In this document: piece after piece, positions 54,773-61,775 of the stretch | Layout: each line of letters starts with the position of its first letter | How positions within the stretch are numbered: position 1 is the stretch's first letter | Program-made: the position numbers and the translations under genes | The notes under the pieces: generated by a model | What the model was told of the DNA's origin: nothing | The model's input: only the letters and a program-made list of their open reading frames with translations | The model's database searches: none | Assembly (NCBI GenBank): GCA_964509425.1 | Contig: CAZDWZ010000006.1 | Span: 310,001 to 374,000 of the forward strand | Direction of reading: 5' to 3' | Source of the DNA: CAZDWZ01 sp964509425 | Lineage (GTDB): Bacteria > Bdellovibrionota_C > UBA2361 > SZUA-149 > CAZDWZ01 | DNA length: 64,000 bases

Positions 54773-55425
54773 GACTCGGTTCCTCTCGATTCCCGATTCA
54801 GATACAAATCGCAATTCGTTGAGACCAACCGGGAGACCGTGCTTCAAAAATGAAGCAAAATTCCCGAGAATCCGCGCACGAAAACACACCCAAGGAGATA
54901 GTCGCTCGCGAGCAGAAGGCCTTACGCACGATTATTCTGAACATATTCGGAGAGTTAATTTGCGGATGAAGTTTCAAAGAGGAGTCATCACCGCAGCGTG
55001 AGTGAAGGAGCCCCGCTACTCCTTTTCGCTCGCGCTGCATACGGATAGTACAGCGTCATCCATATGCAGTCACGAACATCTCGCCTGATCTGCTGGCATT
55101 CGCGGCGCTCGTCGGTTCTGCAAGTGAAGGTTGCCGACGTGTCCTGCCGACCGGCCCGCGGAAGATCTGCTGGCGCTTCTGATGTCCGGAACGGCCACGT
55201 CGCGTTACGAACGCACGTGGGATTGCCCGCTCCACAATTTCACTCCCAGAATCCAATCTGAGGCGTCTCAATCGAAAATTCTGCCTGAGAAGCTGTTTAC
55301 AGTTGAGCTCGTCGATCGGTGCAAGCACACGGAGCTGCAAAGCAACTTTCCCTGTTGTCTGAAGTCGAGAGAAATTGGATTCTCGCGACGCGACATCATC
55401 GTTTTATATTTAGGAGGAACGGATT
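54773..55425. other. 650-base intergenic region
   Basis: Between divergent starts. It holds the GCAGCG-family hairpin (54993-55038), and the AGGAGGA ribosome-binding site of the next gene at its end. The stretch 55050-55390 has no supported gene: open plus-strand frames there lack start signals. Confidence 0.5.
54993..55038. repeat. GCAGCGCGAG-family hairpin copy 2
   Basis: GCAGCGTGAGTGAAGGAG pairs with CTCCTTTTCGCTCGCGCTGC around CCCCGCTA. Same arms as the hairpins at 51658 and 60694, but here not directly after a stop codon. Confidence 0.7.
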
Positions 55426-56226
55426 ATGGCCGGAACTTTTTCGAGGAGAGTTGGAGTTGCAGCGCTGGTGCTTGCGTGTTTCGGCCTCAGCACCGATTCT
55501 TCATTCGCTGTGGACTTTACCGTTCCCCCAGATTCCGAGTACACCTTTACTGTCGACGTCGGCGATCGAATTGTGATGAACGTCACGCCCGATCGCTCCT
55601 ATTGTTTTCAGCTTCATCAACCAATCGGCGGAAACGGAGGCGCGACGTTTAGTTCCTTTGATGTCAGTAACCCGAGTCTCTTTTTCACGGCAACCGATCG
55701 CGGAGAGGCATATCCGAGATCTTATGGCGGTCTCGTTTTCGGGAACTCGACGAAGTCCCTCACCTGCGTCGTCGTCACCGGTTCGACTTCCGTTGCACGG
55801 ACCGTGCGTGGCACCATCGGAACTTCAAGCGGTGCTGCCATCGCAAACGTGCGAAGCAACACCTATGAAACGACGTTGTTTGGAAACTACAACACGAGCG
55901 TCACCGATTTTAACTTCCTCGAGCTCACAAACCGGATGGTGCTTCAAGGCGGCGACACCGGTGTCATCAACGGATTCGTCGTTGTCAAAGATTCTATCTC
56001 CGACACTGAAAAACTTCGGACCTCTTTCACGGTCAACCCTGGCGACCGGATCGACGTCGACATCCATGCGGCAGTAGGCGAAGGGAATTTCGGAACTGTT
56101 CAGGTATTTCACAACGGAGTTCCCGGCGCGTTGAAGGGCGCCGTCGCGCAGTACCGAATTCTGACCGCCTCTCCGCTTACTTTCGAGCCGGTGTCGATTC
56201 TCCCGCTTGAGCGCGCGAGAGACTAA
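55426..56226 (+). CDS. Secreted protein of unknown function
   Basis: 266 residues with a clear signal peptide (1-~28, ending SSFAVD). The rest is Thr/Val/Gly/Asn-rich, beta-sheet-like, with two Cys. Strong AGGAGG 8 nt before the ATG. Recognised only as secreted; not similar to the giant proteins by eye. Followed by a strong hairpin. Confidence 0.75.
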   Translation: MAGTFSRRVGVAALVLACFGLSTDSSFAVDFTVPPDSEYTFTVDVGDRIVMNVTPDRSYCFQLHQPIGGNGGATFSSFDVSNPSLFFTATDRGEAYPRSYGGLVFGNSTKSLTCVVVTGSTSVARTVRGTIGTSSGAAIANVRSNTYETTLFGNYNTSVTDFNFLELTNRMVLQGGDTGVINGFVVVKDSISDTEKLRTSFTVNPGDRIDVDIHAAVGEGNFGTVQVFHNGVPGALKGAVAQYRILTASPLTFEPVSILPLERARD

Positions 56227-56235
56227 CAACGCTCA

Positions 56236-56272
56236 CGAGCGGCCGAGGGAGACGCTCTTTCTTCCCGGCCGC
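56236..56272. terminator. Hairpin after the secreted-protein gene
   Basis: CGAGCGGCCG, loop of ~18 bases, CGGCCGCTCG: a perfect 10-bp stem starting just after the stop. The T-rich loop side and ACTTTGCC follow. Likely terminator. Confidence 0.65.
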
Positions 56273-56350
56273 TCGACTTTGCCCCTTCACTCGGCTTGAA
56301 ACTCCTGCGCTCGAAACACGGAGTCGCTTCGCTCAACTTCTCAAAGCTCT

Positions 56351-57094
56351 CTACAACTCCATCTCGGAGTAATGAGCATCGAAGCCCTGCCGTTCCGGGG
56401 GCGCCGCGACCTCAACTCCATCAACAGCACTGGTCCTTTTCGCACTTCCGATTACGCTGCGGCTCTTTGAGCTGATGTTGTGCGAGCGCTGAAGCAGCTC
56501 CGCGATTCGCTTGTCGAGGATCTCGATCTGTTTGTAGCCGACAGCGATTTGTTCGCTCAGCTTTTTATATTCGGCGCGGTGTTTCTGAATCCGGGTGTGC
56601 TGTTCAGGCGGCAGATCCTTCAGTGTCCTGTTTACCTTTCGAATGAGTCCTTCGAGCTTTCTGATTGTCTCGCGGCCCTGAGCAATGCTTTCACGGATAA
56701 CTTGAGGATTAAAGGGACGCTCGAGTTCCGAACCGAGCGAGAGCCGTGCGCCATGTTCAACCACGTAATTTCGGTGAGCTTCAAGTTCGTTTTTCAGATT
56801 CCAAACTGCGGCTTGCCGATTCTCGAACTCATTGTCTGAATGTTCGAGGCGGTGAATGAGCTGCGCGCGTTTTGCGATGCTCTCCGCCGGGGCCTTCTTA
56901 AGCTCCTCGCGTTTATCTTCGAGCCGCTTGATCTGGACGGCGAGCTTGGTGAGTTTCTTCGACCCCGTTTGTCCCTCGCAGGAATAGGCCACCTGATGCA
57001 GATCCGAGGAATCCGCTTCGGAAACCGCCGTCCCGGGCTCGATCAGAATTGAGATCGAACACAACATGCATCCGATGATTTTTCCGCCATTCAC
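56351..57094 (-). CDS. Secreted coiled-coil protein
   Basis: 247 residues from GTG 57094: GGGGGAG upstream and a signal-peptide-like start (hydrophobic stretch from ~8, ending AVSEA). Residues ~50-215 are charged and heptad-like (EDKREELKKAP, LKNELEAHRNYV, RKLEGLIRKVNRTL), a long coiled coil. Longer in-frame starts exist but put basic residues before the signal. Function unknown; periplasmic structural role is a guess. Confidence 0.7.
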   Translation of the reverse strand: MNGGKIIGCMLCSISILIEPGTAVSEADSSDLHQVAYSCEGQTGSKKLTKLAVQIKRLEDKREELKKAPAESIAKRAQLIHRLEHSDNEFENRQAAVWNLKNELEAHRNYVVEHGARLSLGSELERPFNPQVIRESIAQGRETIRKLEGLIRKVNRTLKDLPPEQHTRIQKHRAEYKKLSEQIAVGYKQIEILDKRIAELLQRSHNISSKSRSVIGSAKRTSAVDGVEVAAPPERQGFDAHYSEMEL

Positions 57095-57567
57095 GATCGA
57101 ACACTCCCCCAAAAGTTCACGATTTCTTGAACGAACACAAAAACGTTGTGGAGGATTTCGCCTGCGATTGTTTGTCAGATTTGTGTTCGTTCTCCGGAAA
57201 TTCTTGGTAAGGAGAATGACCAAGTTGCGGCTTTTTCCGGCGCAATCCGCGAAAAGCTCGGGCTGCGCTAAACATTGCCGTTTCGTTACACACGCTTACG
57301 AGCTCCTAGAGCGCTGTAATCTCTCCGTTTTTGTGTCGGCTGCGGATCACACAAAAGGGGTAATTTTTTTCATAATGGTGTTACCGCCGGCACAAAAACC
57401 CGAGCGCTGCTCTCCCCCATTCGATACCGTAGTTGCTTTAACCTCCGTTGTGAGAACGCCATAGCCGTTCTCGCAACGGTTGGAGTGTCGAAAGGTTAAC
57501 TCCCAAGAAACACTCTCAACTCCAACCCCTCCGAACCCCTACTCTGTGCTTCGAAAGGAAGTGCAAC
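57095..57567. other. Intergenic region
   Basis: About 470 bases between divergent starts. It contains a near-perfect inverted repeat CCGTTGTGAGAACG / CGTTCTCGCAACGG at 57445-57479. The composition changes to GC-rich from about 57550, right before the aminotransferase start. Confidence 0.5.
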
Positions 57568-58728
57568 TTGCAGTTGAAGCGTATCACGCTCGATGGCGGT
57601 GGCGTCGCGGTTCTGCCCCTCCCCGAGTACTACGAACGGTCCCTTCGGGCGGCGCAAGCGCGACCAAGCGGCATCATCAACCCGAGCGGCGACCCGGAAC
57701 TCCGGGAAGGCTTCCTCCGCTGCTGGAAGGACGCGGCCAACTGCGAGATCCCCGAGGACGCGGTGATGGTGACGCAGCACGGCTCGCACGTCGCGTTGCA
57801 GGTCGCCATGGATTGGGCCTGCCGCTTCCAGCCCACGGTGGCGTCCTTCTCGCCGCTGTGGTTCGGGTTCCCCTCGATGATCCACCGCATCGGACTCAAG
57901 CTGAAGATCGGCACGACGCGCGCGGTCAGCGGCTACCTCCCGTCGGTCGGACTGATCGAACAGGTGGCCCGTGAGACCGACGTCGGGTGCCTCCTCGTCA
58001 ACCAGTTCGGCACGCCCACCGGGGCGATGCTGGACGAAACGATCCTGCTCGAGATCGCCGACGTCGTGCGCCGCACCCCCGGCCTGCGCATCGTCGAGGA
58101 CGCCGTGTTCTGGAAGAACGGCCCGGAGGGCCGGAAGTTCCCCACGCTCCTCAGCGTCGCGCCCGACCTCTGGCGCGCGGGGCGGCTCATCGGTGTGGCG
58201 TCCCTCACGAAAGCGTGGGGCGTCGGTGAGGCGGGGGGGAAAGCCGGCATGTCGGTCGGGTTCATGTGGGGGCCGCCGGAGTTCAAGTCGTGGGCCATTC
58301 AGCAGACGTTCAGCGCCTCGACGGACTGGAGCGCCGACCCCGACATCCAGTTCGCGCTGCGCCACGCGTTCGAGCCGGACGGTCTCGCCCACATGAGCGC
58401 CACGGTCAAGGCGATCCGGGGGAACCTCACCCACATCGACTGGCTGTGCCGCCGGTCGGGCTTTGACATGCTGCTCCGTCCGGACGGTGGTAACAACGTG
58501 CTCCTCGGCGTGTCGAACTTCATCGGCTTGGAGGCCGGTGGGAAGGAGATCAAGACGTCCGCCGACGTGGTCGCGCTGCTCGCGTCGGAGTGGAACGTCG
58601 TCACGATGGACGGAAAGTCCTTCGAAGCAGACCAGCCGTCGATCCGCGTGAACCTCGCCGGCGCGCCCGACGGCGACTTCGCCGACGCCTGCAGTCGGAT
58701 GCGGAGCTTCTGGGATCAGCTCCGCTAA
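57568..58728 (+). CDS. GC-rich orphan 6: PLP-dependent aminotransferase (fold type I)
   Basis: 386 residues from TTG 57568, preceded by AAAGGAAG. Class I/II aminotransferase pattern: INPSGDPELREGF, Asn145 in VNQFGTPTG (usually NPxNPTG), Asp178 in VEDAVFW, PLP Lys215 in SLTKAWG, and a C-terminal Arg in SIRVNLAG. It probably transfers an amino group from an amino acid to a keto acid; substrate unknown. Strongly GC-rich and isolated. Two hairpins follow. Confidence 0.85.
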   Translation: MQLKRITLDGGGVAVLPLPEYYERSLRAAQARPSGIINPSGDPELREGFLRCWKDAANCEIPEDAVMVTQHGSHVALQVAMDWACRFQPTVASFSPLWFGFPSMIHRIGLKLKIGTTRAVSGYLPSVGLIEQVARETDVGCLLVNQFGTPTGAMLDETILLEIADVVRRTPGLRIVEDAVFWKNGPEGRKFPTLLSVAPDLWRAGRLIGVASLTKAWGVGEAGGKAGMSVGFMWGPPEFKSWAIQQTFSASTDWSADPDIQFALRHAFEPDGLAHMSATVKAIRGNLTHIDWLCRRSGFDMLLRPDGGNNVLLGVSNFIGLEAGGKEIKTSADVVALLASEWNVVTMDGKSFEADQPSIRVNLAGAPDGDFADACSRMRSFWDQLR

Positions 58729-58763
58729 CGTGTACTCAACTCGCGGAAAGGAGGAAACTCACC

Positions 58764-58838
58764 ATGCGACGAGCGCCGGTTTTTGGAAGGCACACTCCAA
58801 CCGGCGCCTCGTTTTTCTCAGAGAAAAAATCTTCGTGA
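58764..58838 (+). other. 24-residue mini-ORF overlapping a terminator
   Basis: AAAGGAGG, 8-9 bases, then ATG at 58764 and 24 codons to TGA. The coding part coincides with the inverted repeat CGAGCGCCGGTT / AACCGGCGCCTCG that ends in TTTTT (58769-58818). A ribosome-binding site leading into a terminator has no obvious coding purpose: leader peptide, remnant of a lost gene, or chance. Confidence 0.4.
58769..58818 (+). terminator. Rho-independent terminator after the aminotransferase
   Basis: Stem of CGAGCGCCGGTT with AACCGGCGCCTCG around GGAAGGCACACTCC-like loop, followed by TTTTT. Forty bases after the aminotransferase stop. Confidence 0.75.
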
Positions 58839-58944
58839 GGGTACGGCGGCGCCAGAAACCCTCCTTGCTGCGGAATAGTTTCCTCACCGCGCGCCGAAGC
58901 GGAACAAGGTCCGCTTTCGGCACGGGTGGGAGGCAGACAGACAT

Positions 58945-59145
58945 TCATTTTCCGTCCTTGGTCTCGGTTCGTCCGTCGTCCTTGACCGGGCGATCCTCTC
59001 CGGCGTCTGCAATGCGCTCAACCGGAGCATCGACAACACCACGATCGGCCCCAGCGCCGTGTTCGTAGGTCCAGTACCGCCCGCCTCGGCGTTCGGTCGG
59101 CGTTCCCCCCTCCTGCGGAGCGGGTGGTGGCAGTTCGTCGCTCAC
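58945..59145 (-). CDS. GC-rich small acidic/Pro-rich protein
   Basis: 66 residues from GTG 59145, with GGAGG about 7 nt upstream. Hydrophilic: Pro-rich start (ELPPPAPQ), Gly/Arg middle, a YWTYE segment, and an acidic/Lys C-terminus. No Cys. Probably disordered; family unknown. Same composition as the GC-rich orphans, convergent with the aminotransferase. A GCCGAAGCGGA / TCCGCTTTCGGC stem (58898-58922) follows its stop. Confidence 0.6.
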   Translation of the reverse strand: MSDELPPPAPQEGGTPTERRGGRYWTYEHGAGADRGVVDAPVERIADAGEDRPVKDDGRTETKDGK

Positions 59146-59487
59146 GAGTGGCCCTCCAAAAAATCGGGATGCGGATCAGGCGATCGGGTTCGAAACAGCC
59201 TTCAACAGGCAAACGCACATTGAAGGCTGCTCCAAAAACAAATCAAAGTTCTCCAAATCCTAAAAACCGGAATTGGCGCCGCCGTCACTCGTCCCCGGAC
59301 CAGGCGTCGAGGGAAAAGCAAAGGCCGGCTCGGCTCTTTACCCGTATGGATTAATGTCGGCGAAGGCAACTAACACAGTTTTGTGAAAAAAACCCAAAAC
59401 TCAATCTCTGTGTCTCTGTGGTTTTATAATCTTTATAAAACCACCGAGGCACGGAGGCACAGAGCATTCACGGAGGGGGCAGATTTC
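59146..59487. other. Intergenic region with hairpin and palindrome
   Basis: CAGCCTTCAA (59196-59205) pairs with TTGAAGGCTG (59220-59229), followed by A/C-rich sequence. CTCTGTG copy 4 lies near its right end. A basic plus-strand frame here is not called. Confidence 0.5.
59406..59464. repeat. CTCTGTG palindrome copy 4
   Basis: CTCTGTGTCTCTGTGGTTTT, an AT-rich perfectly symmetric centre, AAAACCACCGAGGCAC, and GGAGGCACAGAG. Just after the stop of the VirB2-like gene on the minus strand. Confidence 0.85.
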
Positions 59488-59967
59488 TTACTCGGCTTCT
59501 TCTTCAGCGGGACGCCACGCGAGGTCGCCTTCCTCCTCCGGCGTGACTAAACGAGCAATGCCGGTTTCCGTCCCTGGCCGCGGCGGCGGTGGATCGCTCG
59601 GGATGTTGATGTCGATGAGTTCTCCGCCCTGCGCCCGCCCTCCCGACGGAGCAACACACTGCTTCGCGGCGCTAGGAAAATACATCGACAGAATATTCGG
59701 CACGGTGAAGCTCCCCACGCCGACGATAATCGCCCCGAAGAAAACGCGGAAGGAGCCCAACGCAGCCGAGACAACCGCTCCGAGCAGGGCAACAGCCGTA
59801 AGCAGCGCACCGAATCCGCCGGTGATGTGACCGCAGAGCTCTTGAATCACCCAATCAATGACTCCAGTCTGGAAGGCGAACGCGCTCGACGGGAAGAGGA
59901 AGAAAAGTGCGATGACGAGAACAGCAGAGCACTTCTTCCGGCACCGGCTGATTGAGCAGAGGTTCAT
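59488..59967 (-). CDS. TrbC/VirB2-like pilin-type membrane protein
   Basis: 159 residues from ATG 59967, with GAGGAG before it. Basic start, signal peptide ending SAFA (~31), then two hydrophobic segments (~54-74 and 76-98) separated by a short turn, and a Pro/Gly-rich, acidic C-terminus (EEEGD...EEEAE). This two-helix, signal-peptide layout matches VirB2/TrbC pilins of conjugative type IV systems, but the tail is much longer than usual, and no other tra/virB genes are near. Function in DNA transfer is therefore not implied. Confidence 0.6.
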   Translation of the reverse strand: MNLCSISRCRKKCSAVLVIALFFLFPSSAFAFQTGVIDWVIQELCGHITGGFGALLTAVALLGAVVSAALGSFRVFFGAIIVGVGSFTVPNILSMYFPSAAKQCVAPSGGRAQGGELIDINIPSDPPPPRPGTETGIARLVTPEEEGDLAWRPAEEEAE

Positions 59968-60077
59968 GCAATTTCTCCTCATGATGCATTATCTTCACGA
60001 GAAGTTATTCTTTCGGCGATTCCTGCTCTCTGATTCCCGAAGAGTATTACTCTAGCTTTTTGATACTTCGCTAAAAG

Positions 60078-60160
60078 CTCTGTGCCGCTGCGCCTCTGTG
60101 GTTAAATTCCTTTTCTCCTCTTGAACCACGCAGACAGAGCGGCACAGAATGTGCACAGAG
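60078..60160. repeat. CTCTGTG palindrome copy 5
   Basis: CTCTGTGCCGCTGCGCCTCT and a right arm ending CAGAGCGGCACAGA, with an additional CACAGAG. More diverged than the others (CGCTGCG changes). Located after the stop of the small secreted gene at 60185 (minus). Confidence 0.75.
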
Positions 60161-60184
60161 AAGAGGTGGCCCCACGAATCGCCG

Positions 60185-60535
60185 TCACCCTCTCGGGCCG
60201 ATCGGGCCATGGAGTGGGAGATCGTTCTGCCGTTGATGAAGCTGATTCAGTAATTGAAGAAGCTGCTGCGCCTGGGTCCAGAGAGAAGAAAGATCCAAAC
60301 ATCCGCGCGCAGGAGCTGCAACCTCAGAGCAGGAGAGGCTTTGAATGGCCCCGACGCAGCTTACCGCGTCCAACCCCAAATTCGCGCATTCCTCAAAAGC
60401 AATCTGCAGATCATCGACGCCCGCGGAGGCTTGACTCGGTGCCGGAATCGAACTGAGGAAATCCTGCGAGTGTGCTGCGGAGGCGCTACACAACAACCCC
60501 CAACAAATTATCGCCAGCGCAAAATATCCACGCAT
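60185..60535 (-). CDS. Small secreted protein
   Basis: 116 residues. Signal peptide (1-~23, ending AHSQ), then a domain with four Cys (~49, 60, 69 and 79), and a Gln/Leu-rich amphipathic C-terminus (~88-104). GAGGAAG is 6 nt before the ATG. Two disulfides likely. It could be a partner of the VirB2-like gene 218 bases downstream on the same strand, but that is inference. Confidence 0.65.
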   Translation of the reverse strand: MRGYFALAIICWGLLCSASAAHSQDFLSSIPAPSQASAGVDDLQIAFEECANLGLDAVSCVGAIQSLSCSEVAAPARGCLDLSSLWTQAQQLLQLLNQLHQRQNDLPLHGPIGPRG

Positions 60536-60693
60536 ACACTTCCTCAGTTTGAACTGTCGCTTCCGAACAAAATCGACATGGAGAAATCAAACCTTGAGTG
60601 TACTGGGAGCGTTCGCGCTCGACTTCGTATTAAGACCTAGGAGAATCCTTCAACGAAAGAGCAGAGTGCTTTTCCGCTGCCTCGCAAAAAAGA

Positions 60694-60739
60694 GTCGCAG
60701 CGCGAGTGAAGGAGAGAACCTCTTCACTCGCGCTGCGGC
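60694..60739. repeat. GCAGCGCGAG-family hairpin copy 3
   Basis: GTCGCAGCGCGAGTGAAGGA with CTTCACTCGCGCTGC around AGAACC, immediately 3' of the minus-strand GC-rich paralog B. A run of A's (60685-60691) lies on the other side, so read as minus-strand RNA it ends in U's: a terminator for that gene. Confidence 0.75.
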
Positions 60740-60769
60740 GGGACGATTTGTGGTGCCGGAAGCTTCGGG

Positions 60770-61453
60770 TCAGTGCCTCACCGCGGCCAAGAACTCGTCA
60801 CCGAGTTCCATGCGGCGTCCCTCTTCCACCCCGAACCACGATTTCCAGGGCAGCTTCTCGGAGGCCCGCGAGACCACGATCTCTTGCCCCGTCAAGGTGA
60901 CCATACGGATCAGAGTCGGTTCGGCGTGCACTGCAAAGCGTCCCCACGGTTGCTTGAATCCGGGAAGCGATGACTTCCCGCAGACGAGAAACCTGGCGAG
61001 GGGATACGCGAACGTCGACGCCGCGAAGACCACGTCGAGGGGAATCTCGAAACGGGCGGCGACGGTCTCATCCACCACGATCGAGTTCCCCCACTTCGCG
61101 GTGAACCGCTTCACGAAGCCGCCACCCGCTTCCGCGACAAACTCCGGGGTCACGGCACGGGCGCTGCCGAGATGGAACGAGTCGGCGTGCACCGTCGCCA
61201 GACGGTCCGCCATCACTCCGCTTCCGCAGAGGGCCGTGGCGCGAGGCTCTTCGTCCGGACCGTGCGTCTGCCGGATGAAGAGCGGTGCGAAATGCGCGCC
61301 GACGGCGAACACCGCGGCGGCACCGGAGAACCCGGGGTATGGCCTCATCGCTTCGAGTCCTTTGCTCCGGGCTTCGAGCAGGAGCGTGACGAGGTCCGCA
61401 AGCGCGAACGAGAGAACGGAGAGTGACGGCATCTCTTCGGACTGCGCAGCCAT
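60770..61453 (-). CDS. GC-rich orphan 7: paralogous RFEIP-motif protein B
   Basis: 227 residues from ATG 61453 with the leader CCCGAAAGGAAAACACC. A long open frame extends upstream through the palindrome copy 6 but is clearly non-coding. Motif RFEIPLDV at 134-141, with RLA (84-86), SF (92-93), and KRF (115-117) at the same spacing as paralog A (52415). Otherwise the sequences have drifted. Function unknown. GC-rich; followed by the same hairpin family. Confidence 0.78.
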   Translation of the reverse strand: MAAQSEEMPSLSVLSFALADLVTLLLEARSKGLEAMRPYPGFSGAAAVFAVGAHFAPLFIRQTHGPDEEPRATALCGSGVMADRLATVHADSFHLGSARAVTPEFVAEAGGGFVKRFTAKWGNSIVVDETVAARFEIPLDVVFAASTFAYPLARFLVCGKSSLPGFKQPWGRFAVHAEPTLIRMVTLTGQEIVVSRASEKLPWKSWFGVEEGRRMELGDEFLAAVRH

Positions 61454-61660
61454 GGTGTTTTCCTTTCGGGAAACAGAGGGGGGATTCACCGAGGACATCG
61501 GCGAGAGGAGTGACGCGTGCCGGAAGTACAAAAACCTGAACTTCACTACGCTGCATGAGAAGAGAGAAAGAACGGAAAGGCCGAATATGCAGCGGCTTTG
61601 AATTGTCACGAATGGAGGAGACGCAGTTCGGAGGGAGTTAAAATGAATCTCGGAGAAATG

Positions 61661-61714
61661 CTCTGTGCCTCTGTGGTTAATTTCATATTCCTCTTGAACC
61701 ACAGAGGCACAGAG
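61661..61714. repeat. CTCTGTG palindrome copy 6
   Basis: CTCTGTGCCTCTGTGGTTAA, short loop, TTGAACCACAGAGGCACAGAG. The cleanest copy: both arms match nearly perfectly. It lies between the right-edge gene's terminator and the GC-rich paralog B. Confidence 0.9.
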
Positions 61715-61721
61715 CTTGTTC

Positions 61722-61762
61722 AAAAAAAAAGGCCGCGCCTCCTTTCGGAGACGCGGCCTTTT
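61722..61762 (-). terminator. Rho-independent terminator of the right-edge TSP3 gene
   Basis: On the minus strand: AAGGCCGCGTCTCC, GAAA loop, GGAGGCGCGGCC, then nine T's. A textbook terminator 14 bases after the stop codon. Confidence 0.92.
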
Positions 61763-61775
61763 GGGATTTTCTCCC

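Larger units (their letters stand above)
61454..61775. other. Intergenic region
   Basis: About 320 bases. It contains the ribosome-binding site of paralog B, palindrome copy 6 and the terminator of the right-edge gene. No gene of its own. Confidence 0.55.

Noticed and set aside
59124..59354. 76-residue Arg/Lys/Ser-rich plus-strand frame
   Set aside because: Overlaps the start of the 66-residue minus-strand gene and the 59196 hairpin; no ribosome-binding site.
15728..61714. CTCTGTG palindromes as attachment sites or integron attC sites
   Set aside because: They lack the attC core and do not consistently flank the GC-rich genes; copies 1-3 have none of those genes beside them.
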